From: Dehalococcoidales bacterium
GTDB lineage: Bacteria; Chloroflexota; Dehalococcoidia; Dehalococcoidales; UBA5760
Assembly (NCBI GenBank): GCA_016931015.1
Contig: JAFGFP010000075.1
Span: 1-8,089, forward strand
Length of the DNA stretch: 8,089 nt
Reading direction: 5' to 3'
Each line of letters opens with the position of its first letter. The first letter of the stretch is position 1. Shown piece by piece: positions 1 through 6,299 of this stretch. The translations under genes were made by a program, and so were the position numbers. Below the pieces are notes generated by a model that did no database searches, was not told the origin of the DNA, and worked only from the letters and a program-made list of their open reading frames with translations.

Positions 1-1
1 C

Positions 2-751
2 CCCGGCGGTATCGGGGCCAAGAACAAGGAAGCCTACGTCCGGCACGGTAAGAAGGCCATCTTCCAGGCCGGCGAGAAGAACGAGGTCGCCGATGTCTTT
101 TTCCACGGCTACGCCAACTACGAGAAGGGCATCGGGCAGCGGTTCCTGAAGCTCACCTCCTGCAACACCACCGGCTTCGTGAGAGCCGTGGACTGCCTGG
201 ACCGGATGGCCGGAGTGGAGAAGGTCTCCGTTACCATCATCCGCCGCGTCGCCGACCCCGGGGATACTCACCGCGGTCTGGTCGACCTCCTGAAGGTAGA
301 CCCCATCCCCAGCCATCAGGCGATTGACCTGATGCTGATTATGCCCCACGTCAAGGCCACCGGGATCCTGGTGCACACTCCGGTAACCCACGGGCACATC
401 ATCACCCTGGTGATTACCCCGAAGCGGGAGATGAGCCGGGAAGAGGTAATAGAATCGTTCAAGGCGCACCCGCGTATCCGCGTGGTCAGAATCGCCGACG
501 GCTTTAACTCGAACACTTCCCTCTTCCAGTACGGCCGCTTCCTGCTCAAACCACGGGGCGACCTCTACGAAATCGCCATCTTCGAGGAGGCGGTCGGCCT
601 CAACGAGAAGGATATCGTTTTCGCGCTTAACATCCCCCAGGAATCGGTGACCATCCCGGAGACTATCGACGGAGTGAGAGCCTGCATGAAGATGCAGACC
701 GACCGCTTAGAGGCGGTCGCCATGACCAACAAGTACCTGGGGATAGGGTAA
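2..751 (+). CDS. gap: Type II (archaeal-type) glyceraldehyde-3-phosphate dehydrogenase, 5' end missing
   Basis: This enzyme interconverts glyceraldehyde-3-phosphate and 1,3-bisphosphoglycerate with NAD(P) in the cytoplasm. The reading frame is open from base 2, and the first visible residues, PGGIGAKNKEAY, match the conserved PGG-GAKN segment of type II GAPDH. The active-site motif SCNTTG follows, with the catalytic cysteine codon at 161-163. Family members are about 340 residues and 249 are visible, so roughly the first 90, including the Rossmann nucleotide-binding start, lie upstream of the window. A GTG at 179 could be mistaken for a start, but that would remove the catalytic cysteine and has no case for it. 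The gene ends with TAA 7 bases before pgk, so the two are almost certainly co-transcribed. Type II GAPDH is typical of archaea and of scattered bacteria. Family assignment is secure; cofactor preference cannot be read because the N-terminal part is absent. Confidence 0.93.
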   Translation, partial: PGGIGAKNKEAYVRHGKKAIFQAGEKNEVADVFFHGYANYEKGIGQRFLKLTSCNTTGFVRAVDCLDRMAGVEKVSVTIIRRVADPGDTHRGLVDLLKVDPIPSHQAIDLMLIMPHVKATGILVHTPVTHGHIITLVITPKREMSREEVIESFKAHPRIRVVRIADGFNSNTSLFQYGRFLLKPRGDLYEIAIFEEAVGLNEKDIVFALNIPQESVTIPETIDGVRACMKMQTDRLEAVAMTNKYLGIG

Positions 752-758
752 GGCTCAC

Positions 759-2009
759 ATGGCTAAGCGGGACTACCTGACGCTGGACGACTTTGACTAC
801 CGGGGGCAGACGGTACTGCTCCGGGTGGATATTAATTCGCCCATCGACCACAATACGAATCGTATTACCAACGAGAACAGAATCGTAGAGAGCCTGCCCA
901 CTATTCAGGCCCTGGTGGACAAAGGCGCCAAGCTGGTTATCATCGCTCACCAGGGGGATACCTTGGACTACCAGAACCTAATCTCCCTGGAGGAGCACGC
1001 CCGGAAGCTCTCCCAGAAACTGGAGCGCGAGGTTCAGTTTATCGACGATGTGGCCGGCCCGGCGGCCCGGGAGAAGATTAAGGGCTTAAAAGAGGGCGGA
1101 ATCCTGCTACTGGATAACCTCCGCTACCTGACGGAGGAGGTCTCCACCTTCGAGGAGGCGGTAAAGCTCACCCCGGAGGCGATGACCCATACCTACCTGG
1201 TGAGAAATCTGGCGCCGCTCTTTGACTTTTACGTTAACGACGCCTTCGCCGCCGCCCACCGTAACGCCCCGAGCATGGTGGCCTTCCAGGAGCTACTGCC
1301 CTCGGCTGCAGGCATACTCTACGATAAAGAGGTAAGCGCTTTAACCACGGTGCTGGAAAACCCAAAACGCCCCTGCGTTTTTTTGCTCGGTGGGGCCAAA
1401 ATCTCCGATGCCTTCGGCATGATGGAGAAGGTGCTCGCCGAGGGCTCCGCCGACTCCGTACTCACCGCCGGCGTTACCGGCCAGGTGATGCACCAGGCCC
1501 AGGGTAAGAAGCTGGGCCCGGCCTCGGAGAAGTTCATTAACGACCGCGGTCTGGGGAAGTTTATCGCCCCGGCCCAGGAGTACCTTAAGAAGTACCCCGG
1601 TAAGCTCCATATCCCCTTAGACTTTGCCATCGACGACGGCGGCAAGCGGCGCGAAATCAGCGCCGAGGAGCTACCCACCGAGGGGATGATTATCGACATC
1701 GGGGCCGAGACGGTCAAAGCCTACGGGGAGATACTGAAGGCAGCCGGCACGATATTCGTTAACGGCCCGGCCGGCGTCTACGAGAAAGAAGCCGGAGCCT
1801 ACGGCACCAGGGAGCTGTGGCGCATGGTCGGCGAGGCCGAGGGCTACTCGGTCATCGGCGGCGGCGACACCGTGGCTTCGGCGGCCCGCCTGGGAGACCT
1901 CTCCAAGATAGACCACGTCTCTACCGGCGGCGGGGCCCTGATCCGGTTTCTCTCCGGGATAAAGCTGCCCCTGCTCGAAGCCATGAAAAAGGAGGCCAGG
2001 GTCAGCTAG
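759..2009 (+). CDS. pgk: Phosphoglycerate kinase, archaeal-like
   Basis: It transfers phosphate between 1,3-bisphosphoglycerate and ADP, giving 3-phosphoglycerate and ATP, directly downstream of the GAPDH step. The protein has 416 residues, within the usual 390-420. Substrate-side motifs are RVDINSP at 22-28, an arginine in ENRI at about 41, and AHQGD at 63-67, where most bacterial enzymes have HLGRP. The sequence LLLDNLRY, then NDAFAAAHR, and GGAKISD at 211-217 follow; the nucleotide-binding GGGDTV is at 367-372. The HQG form and the NLRY form (bacterial: NVRF) point to the archaeal branch of the family, as does the type II GAPDH partner. The ATG at 759 follows a TAAGG ribosome-binding sequence that overlaps the GAPDH stop codon, suggesting translational coupling. 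No obvious terminator follows the stop codon. Confidence 0.96.
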   Translation: MAKRDYLTLDDFDYRGQTVLLRVDINSPIDHNTNRITNENRIVESLPTIQALVDKGAKLVIIAHQGDTLDYQNLISLEEHARKLSQKLEREVQFIDDVAGPAAREKIKGLKEGGILLLDNLRYLTEEVSTFEEAVKLTPEAMTHTYLVRNLAPLFDFYVNDAFAAAHRNAPSMVAFQELLPSAAGILYDKEVSALTTVLENPKRPCVFLLGGAKISDAFGMMEKVLAEGSADSVLTAGVTGQVMHQAQGKKLGPASEKFINDRGLGKFIAPAQEYLKKYPGKLHIPLDFAIDDGGKRREISAEELPTEGMIIDIGAETVKAYGEILKAAGTIFVNGPAGVYEKEAGAYGTRELWRMVGEAEGYSVIGGGDTVASAARLGDLSKIDHVSTGGGALIRFLSGIKLPLLEAMKKEARVS

Positions 2010-2104
2010 CTAACGACAACTGAAAGGAACCAGCTAAAGCAAAGCACTTCTAAAAATCCGACTGCTACCGGCTTAAAGATTAAGACCAGTTCTTACTCCT
2101 GAGT

Positions 2105-2141
2105 CAAGCAGAGCCAACAACCTCGGTGATTCTGCTGCTTG
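2105..2141. repeat. Inverted repeat in the pgk-dehydrogenase gap
   Basis: The arms CAAGCAG (2105-2111) and CTGCTTG (2135-2141) are perfect complements separated by 23 bases, and an alternative register pairs AGCAGA with TCTGCT. The sequence TCAAGCA recurs as a direct repeat at 2149-2155, just before the ribosome-binding site of the next gene. No T-run follows, so it is not a classical terminator. It could be a regulatory site or RNA structure for the downstream dehydrogenase, but chance is also possible. The rest of the 163-base gap shows no further feature I can support. Confidence 0.35.
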
Positions 2142-2172
2142 TGAGGTATCAAGCAACAGGGAGGCCTAGCTC

Positions 2173-2928
2173 ATGGACATCAGGCTGGACGACAAGGTAG
2201 CCATAGTAACCGGGGCCGCCAGCGGCATCGGTCTTGCCTGTGCCGAGATGATAGCCGAATGCGGCGCCAAGGTGGCCCTGGTGGATAAGAATGCGGAGAC
2301 CCTGCCCGGGGCAACCAAGCGGGTGCAGGCGAAGGGCATGGCTAAAGGTTACCTTCAGGACGTGACCGTGATACCGGCTCTTAACCCGCTGGTAAGCCGC
2401 ATTCGAAAGGAGCTAGGGGAGATAGACATCCTGGTCTGTAGCGCCGGTATTAACATCCCTCAGTTAGCTCAGGAGGTCACCGAGGCCGACTGGGATGCCC
2501 TCCATGAGGTAAACGCCAAGGGGCTCTTCTTCTGTAACCAGGCGGTGGCCATCCAGTCGATGATACCGCGTAAGAAGGGCTCGATTATCAATATCGGATC
2601 ACAGATGAGCCTGGTGGGAGGCTGGAAACGCGCTAACTACTGCGCCAGCAAGGGGGCTGTAGCGCAGCTAACCAAGGCCGAAGCCGTTGACTGGGCCCAG
2701 TATAATATCCGCATTAACGTCGTGGCGCCCACTTTCGTATCGACCCCCTTAAGTAAGGGGATGCTGGAAGACCCGGTATTTAAAAACTACATAATGGATA
2801 ACATCCTCCTCCGCCGCCTGGCAACCCTGGAGGAGGTCGCCGCCGCGGTCTGCTACCTGGCCAGCGACCAGGCCAGCATCATTACCGGCGTTACTCTGCC
2901 CGTAGACGGCGGCTGGACAGCCAAATAA
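2173..2928 (+). CDS. SDR-family NAD-dependent oxidoreductase, first of a tandem pair
   Basis: This is a classical short-chain dehydrogenase/reductase of 251 residues, the normal length for the family, probably cytoplasmic and tetrameric like its relatives. The cofactor motif TGAASGIG is at 13-20. Asp38 at the end of the second beta strand suggests NAD(H) rather than NADP(H). The catalytic tetrad can be read as Asn114, Ser143, Tyr156 and Lys160 (YCASK). The usual NNAG motif is replaced by CSAG at 89-92. The C-terminus GGWTAK resembles sugar-acid and polyol dehydrogenases of the IdnO/KduD kind, but the substrate cannot be assigned. The start has a strong site, AGGGAGG, 8 bases before the ATG. 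The gene is about 71% identical in protein to the next one (hand alignment, 178 of 251 positions). It differs from that copy most around residues 39-73 and in the substrate loop at about 187-217. Confidence 0.93.
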   Translation: MDIRLDDKVAIVTGAASGIGLACAEMIAECGAKVALVDKNAETLPGATKRVQAKGMAKGYLQDVTVIPALNPLVSRIRKELGEIDILVCSAGINIPQLAQEVTEADWDALHEVNAKGLFFCNQAVAIQSMIPRKKGSIINIGSQMSLVGGWKRANYCASKGAVAQLTKAEAVDWAQYNIRINVVAPTFVSTPLSKGMLEDPVFKNYIMDNILLRRLATLEEVAAAVCYLASDQASIITGVTLPVDGGWTAK

Positions 2929-3015
2929 TATATCGCGCTTAAAGAGACGAGGGGAATAGCTCAGCCCACCGGCCCAAGTTATAGAGCCGAAACGAAGGCA
3001 TGGGAGGTGTAGCTC

Positions 3016-3771
3016 ATGGACTTCAGACTGGATAATAAGGTAGCTATGGTAACCGGAGCCGCCAGCGGCATCGGCCTTGCCTGCGCCGAGATGCTGGCCG
3101 AGGGCGGCGCTAAGGTCGCCCTGGTGGACTATAACCCGGAGACCCTGGCCAAGGCGACCCGGAAAGTAGCCGCCAAGGGGACGGCTAAGGGCTATCAACT
3201 GGACGTAACCGATATCCCCCGCATCGCCACCACGGTAAGCCGCATCCGGGAGGAGATGGGAGAGATAGACATTCTGGTGTGTAGCGCCGGCGTTAACATC
3301 CGTCAGCCGGCGCACGAGGTAACCGAGGAGGCCTGGGACACCATCAACAACGTGAATATCAAGGGGCTGTTCTTCTGTAATCAGGCGGTGGCCGTCCAGT
3401 CGATGATACCGCGCAAGAGCGGGGCGATTGTTAACATCGCCTCGAACATGGGGCTGGTGGGCGGGCCGAAACGCACCGCCTACTGCGCCAGTAAGGGCGC
3501 CGTGGTGCAGCTAACCCGGGCCGAAGCCGTTGACTGGGCCCCCTATAACATCCGTATCAACGCCGTGGCGCCCACCTGGGTCCTCACCGAGCTGACCAGA
3601 GAGCTACTCAAGGACCAGGCATTTAGCGACTTCATAATCGAGAGAACGCCGCTCCAACGCCTGGCCTCGGTCGAAGAAGTCGCCGCCGCCGTTTGTTTCC
3701 TGGCCAGCGACCAAGCCGGCATTATTACCGGCGTTATTCTGCCCGTAGACGGCGGTTGGACGGCCCAGTAG
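3016..3771 (+). CDS. SDR-family NAD-dependent oxidoreductase, second of a tandem pair
   Basis: This is a second 251-residue classical short-chain dehydrogenase, collinear with its upstream neighbour without any gap. It keeps TGAASGIG at 13-20, Asp38 for NAD(H) preference, LDVTD at 62-66, CSAG in place of NNAG at 89-92, and the tetrad Asn114, Ser143, Tyr156 and Lys160. LDVTD is closer to the family consensus than the upstream copy's QDVTV, so this copy may be the less diverged of the two. The substrate-loop region reads TWVLTELTRELL here against TFVSTPLSKGML upstream, which suggests different substrates. The ribosome-binding site GGGAGG lies 8 bases before the ATG, the same layout as the first copy, so the duplication included the translation signal. 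The IdnO/KduD-like C-terminus GGWTAQ hints at a sugar, sugar-acid or polyol substrate, but this is not proven. comM starts 50 bases downstream on the same strand. Confidence 0.93.
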   Translation: MDFRLDNKVAMVTGAASGIGLACAEMLAEGGAKVALVDYNPETLAKATRKVAAKGTAKGYQLDVTDIPRIATTVSRIREEMGEIDILVCSAGVNIRQPAHEVTEEAWDTINNVNIKGLFFCNQAVAVQSMIPRKSGAIVNIASNMGLVGGPKRTAYCASKGAVVQLTRAEAVDWAPYNIRINAVAPTWVLTELTRELLKDQAFSDFIIERTPLQRLASVEEVAAAVCFLASDQAGIITGVILPVDGGWTAQ

Positions 3772-3821
3772 TGTGTTAAAATTAAGCACTAACCCGTAGC
3801 GGTTATTATCCACAAGGAGAC

Positions 3822-5348
3822 ATGTTAGCTAAGGTAATAAGCTGCGCCGTAGTGGGACTGGAAGGGGCGGTAGTCGAGGTCGAGGTTGATATCTCGCCGG
3901 GGTTACCGTCTTTCACTATCGTCGGCCTGCCTGACGCCGCCGTTCAGGAAGCCAGGGAGCGCGTCCGCGCCGCCATCCGTAACTCCGGCTGCAACTTCCC
4001 GATGAGGCGCGTGGTGGTTAACCTGGCCCCGGCCGACTTAAAGAAGGCCGGGCCGGCCTACGACCTGCCCATCGCCGTGGGCATCCTGCTGAGCTCGGAG
4101 CAGGTTCAGGCCGACGTCGCCGAGACCGTTATCCTCGGGGAGCTGTCGCTGGACGGCAGCCTGCGCCACACCAACGGCGTCCTGCCCATGGTCGCCCTGG
4201 CCCAGGAAAGGGGCTTTGCCTCCATTATCGTGCCCGAGGCCGATGCCGGAGAGGCCTCGCTGGTGAAGGCGACGAAAATTATCCCCTTCGCCTCGCTAGC
4301 GCAGCTGGTGAGCTACCTGCGCGGAGAAATACCGGCCCCCGAATACAGCCCCGAAGAAAACGGGGAGCCCGGGAAAAATGCGCCGCTAGCCACCGCTACC
4401 GACCTGGCCCATATTAAAGGACAGGAACACGTTAAGCGCGCCTTAGAGGTAGCCGCCGCCGGGGGACACAACATCATCATGACGGGCCCGCCGGGAAGCG
4501 GCAAAACGCTGCTCGCCCGGTCTCTCCCCTCGATACTCCCGCCCATGACCAACGAGGAAGCCCTCGGCGTTACCAAAATCTACAGCGTGAGCGGTCTCCT
4601 GCCTCAGGATACCCCGCTGGTCACCCAGCGGCCCTTCCGCTCCCCTCACTACACCATCTCCAACGCCGGGCTGGTGGGAGGCGGGCGCTTCCCCAAGCCG
4701 GGGGAGATAAGCCTCAGCCACCGCGGGGTGCTCTTCCTCGACGAACTCCCCGAGTTCGGCCACGCCGTGCTCGAGCTACTGCGCCAGCCCCTTGAGGACA
4801 AGGTAATTACCATCAGCCGGGCGCAGGGCAGTCTGACCTTCCCCGCCAACTTCATGCTAGTCGGGGCCATGAACCCCTGTCCCTGCGGCTTCTACGGCGA
4901 CCCCTTCCGGGCCTGCACCTGCTCTCACAGCCTGGTGTTACGCTATCAGCAGCGTATCAGCGGGCCCTTCATCGACCGGGTCGATATCTTTATCGAGGTG
5001 CCCCACATCGACTACGAAAAGCTGACCGACGATAGACTGGGGGAGACATCGGCCAGCGTTCAGACCAGGGTCGAGGCCGCCCGCGGCAAACAACAGGAAC
5101 GCTTTCGCGGCACCAGACTGACCTGTAACGCCGAAATGACCCCCGCCGAGGTAAGAGACTTCTGCAAGACGGAAGAGCCGGCCCAGAGCCTGCTCAAGGC
5201 AGCTATGAAGCAACTCCACCTTTCGGCCCGTGCCTTCCACCGCATCCTGAAGCTGGGACGCACCATTGCCGACCTGGAAAATGGTGATGTAATTAAAGCC
5301 CATCACCTGGCGGAGGCCATCCAGTACCGCCCGAGGCGGATGGAATAA
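3822..5348 (+). CDS. comM: YifB/ComM family AAA+ ATPase (Mg-chelatase-like)
   Basis: ComM proteins are hexameric AAA+ helicases that drive branch migration during integration of DNA in natural transformation; the gene is also common in bacteria not known to be competent. The 508 residues match the full family length. The N-terminal ChlI-like domain covers about 1-170, starting MLAKVISCAVVGLEG, which fits the family's usual start. The AAA+ domain follows: Walker A GPPGSGKT at 222-229, Walker B LFLDEL at 304-309, and the family signature NPCPCG at 351-356 with a further CTC shortly after. The arginine-bearing ISGPFIDRVDI segment is next. The Mg-chelatase C-terminal domain occupies about 400-500. 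The site AAGGAG sits only 2 bases from the ATG, unusually close, yet family alignment supports this start. It is not a true magnesium chelatase subunit, as no chlorophyll genes are nearby. No other competence gene is visible. Confidence 0.95.
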   Translation: MLAKVISCAVVGLEGAVVEVEVDISPGLPSFTIVGLPDAAVQEARERVRAAIRNSGCNFPMRRVVVNLAPADLKKAGPAYDLPIAVGILLSSEQVQADVAETVILGELSLDGSLRHTNGVLPMVALAQERGFASIIVPEADAGEASLVKATKIIPFASLAQLVSYLRGEIPAPEYSPEENGEPGKNAPLATATDLAHIKGQEHVKRALEVAAAGGHNIIMTGPPGSGKTLLARSLPSILPPMTNEEALGVTKIYSVSGLLPQDTPLVTQRPFRSPHYTISNAGLVGGGRFPKPGEISLSHRGVLFLDELPEFGHAVLELLRQPLEDKVITISRAQGSLTFPANFMLVGAMNPCPCGFYGDPFRACTCSHSLVLRYQQRISGPFIDRVDIFIEVPHIDYEKLTDDRLGETSASVQTRVEAARGKQQERFRGTRLTCNAEMTPAEVRDFCKTEEPAQSLLKAAMKQLHLSARAFHRILKLGRTIADLENGDVIKAHHLAEAIQYRPRRME

Positions 5349-5368
5349 TCTAGGTAAGAAAGCCTAGA
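5349..5368 (+). other. Small hairpin directly after comM
   Basis: TCTAGG (5349-5354) and CCTAGA (5363-5368) form a 6-base-pair stem around an 8-base loop, starting on the base after the comM stop codon. There is no T-run after it, so it lacks half of an intrinsic terminator. It might protect the 3' end of the mRNA or be fortuitous. The remainder of the gap up to 5481 is A-rich and holds no further gene that I can support. Confidence 0.3.
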
Positions 5369-5481
5369 GACAAGAATAGAAAACCAATAGGGATAGTCGG
5401 CGTGAAATCAGGCAACCGAGCAGAGCGAATTCAAAATAGCCGCATCTTCAGATAAGAGAATATAAACGAAGGGAGGGCATC

Positions 5482-5829
5482 ATGAGAATAGCAGTTGGCA
5501 TCATTGGTCTAATCTTTATGGTATTGGTACTTGTCCAGTCTTGTGCTGTTTCATTCGGTGGTGCAATTTTCGAGGAAGAAAGCCTCCTACAAGGTGGTGC
5601 GGTAGGTATGCTGGTAGGTATCCTATTTGGGGTAGGTGGTGCCTTCGCCTTCAGAATCCCCAAAGTATCAATCGGGATATTCATAGTTGGAGCTGTATTA
5701 GCATTGGTGGCGGGGCTGACTACTGGATATTCGGACATGGTTGTTTACGGTGTCGTCTCAATCGTTCTATCCATATTGAGTTTCGTCGCTCAAAGAAGGA
5801 CGGCTAGAGAAGAATGGCGTTCGTGGTAA
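5482..5829 (+). CDS. Small four-helix membrane protein of unknown function
   Basis: I do not recognise this 115-residue protein. It is strongly hydrophobic, with probable membrane helices at about 3-24, 38-58, 62-82 and 86-103. The C-terminal tail is short, basic and aromatic (QRRTAREEWRSW) and is probably cytoplasmic. A cysteine at 21 follows VLVQS in the first helix; this only loosely resembles a lipoprotein box, and with further helices downstream an uncleaved anchor is more likely. A good ribosome-binding site, GGGAGGG, ends 4 bases before the ATG and supports the start. Base composition differs from the neighbours: 43% GC in 5521-5580 against 72% in 4681-4740 within comM, with many GGT, GTA, TTG and ATA-type codons. 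That suggests more recent acquisition or relaxed selection. The start context and coherent helix pattern make it a likely real gene; function is unknown. Confidence 0.75.
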   Translation: MRIAVGIIGLIFMVLVLVQSCAVSFGGAIFEEESLLQGGAVGMLVGILFGVGGAFAFRIPKVSIGIFIVGAVLALVAGLTTGYSDMVVYGVVSIVLSILSFVAQRRTAREEWRSW

Positions 5830-5953
5830 ACTACAACTACACCAAATATATAACAAACCTTGTAGAAACTGAATTTATAAGCCCTAAAATTGAAGTATAC
5901 CCCACCACAATAACTCACTTATGGCACTACTCTAGACCATTAAGCCTTCGTTC
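5830..5953. other. AT-rich gap between converging genes
   Basis: This 124-base stretch separates the + strand block from the - strand block. It is very AT-rich at its left end, with 28% GC over 5821-5880. An imperfectly placed inverted repeat, CTACAA (5831-5836) with TTGTAG (5860-5865), lies just after the stop of the 115-residue gene. It has a 23-base loop and no proper T-run on the + side, so I do not call it a terminator. No coding sequence or RNA gene is evident here. Confidence 0.5.
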
Positions 5954-6223
5954 TCACCCGCCGAAGCGTAAGAAAATAGCGATACCCAGGAGCACCGCCC
6001 CGACGACGATACTGATAAGCCCACCCGTACGGAGCGCTCCGTAGCCGGAACGCTCCGGGGTGCTCTCCAGAAATTCTCTGACATCGGTGCGCTCCATCAG
6101 GGTATCGCTGTAACGACCCTCCGCCCACCGGCTCCAGCCGAGGACGCCGCCGCCGACGGCGGCAAAGATAATACCCATAATGAGCAGGACAAAGCTATCC
6201 GGGTAAGGCAAGCCCACCCCCAT
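5954..6223 (-). CDS. Small two-helix membrane protein of unknown function
   Basis: This 89-residue protein is not one I recognise. Two hydrophobic helices, at about 10-30 and 66-86, flank a charged loop of some 35 residues containing SRWAEGRYSDTLMERTDVREF. The second helix ends close to the C-terminus (LRFGG). Both ends would then lie on the same side of the membrane. The high GC content matches the ribosomal genes rather than the AT-rich gene it converges with. The ATG at 6223 is preceded only by a weak TCAGG, so a GTG two codons later is an alternative start. A well-formed promoter lies just upstream (6244-6272), giving a very short leader. It follows rplL on the same strand after 76 bases but seems to have its own promoter, so it need not be part of the ribosomal operon. 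Confidence 0.7.
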   Translation of the reverse strand: MGVGLPYPDSFVLLIMGIIFAAVGGGVLGWSRWAEGRYSDTLMERTDVREFLESTPERSGYGALRTGGLISIVVGAVLLGIAIFLRFGG

Positions 6224-6243
6224 CCTGAAATTCTCTAAGAGGG

Positions 6244-6272
6244 ATTATAGGCGCTACCAGGGCCATTTGCAA
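6244..6272 (-). promoter_or_regulatory. Sigma-70-type promoter for the 89-residue membrane protein
   Basis: On the - strand, TTGCAA (6272-6267) and a perfect TATAAT (6249-6244) are separated by exactly 17 bases. The -35 box matches TTGACA at 4 of 6 positions. Transcription would start near 6237, about 14 bases before the ATG at 6223. The site lies in the gap after rplL. This is a consensus match with ideal spacing, not experimental proof. Confidence 0.6.
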
Positions 6273-6299
6273 ACGGCTCCGGCTGAAACCCGGCACATA

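Noticed and set aside
1319..1916. Overlapping - strand open frames opposite pgk
   Set aside because: High-GC shadow frames; pgk is conserved along its full length on the + strand.
2950..2990. tRNA-like start (GGGGAATAGCTCAG) between the two dehydrogenases
   Set aside because: The GAGC that would close the D-stem is about 21 bases away, far too distant, and no T-loop or matching acceptor 3' strand follows.
3790..3805. TAACC/GGTTA hairpin between the second dehydrogenase and comM as a terminator
   Set aside because: The stem is only 5 base pairs and is followed by TTATCC rather than a T-run; the 50-base gap also leaves comM without room for its own leader.
3822..5348. Magnesium chelatase subunit of chlorophyll synthesis
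   Set aside because: The NPCPCG signature, 508-residue length and MLAKV start are those of YifB/ComM, and no pigment genes are nearby.
5461..5466. TATAAA as a -10 box for the 115-residue membrane protein
   Set aside because: Transcription would start inside its ribosome-binding site, and no -35 box lies at a suitable distance.
5831..5865. CTACAA/TTGTAG inverted repeat as a bidirectional terminator for the converging genes
   Set aside because: The stem is 6 base pairs with a 23-base AT-rich loop and has no convincing T-run on either strand.
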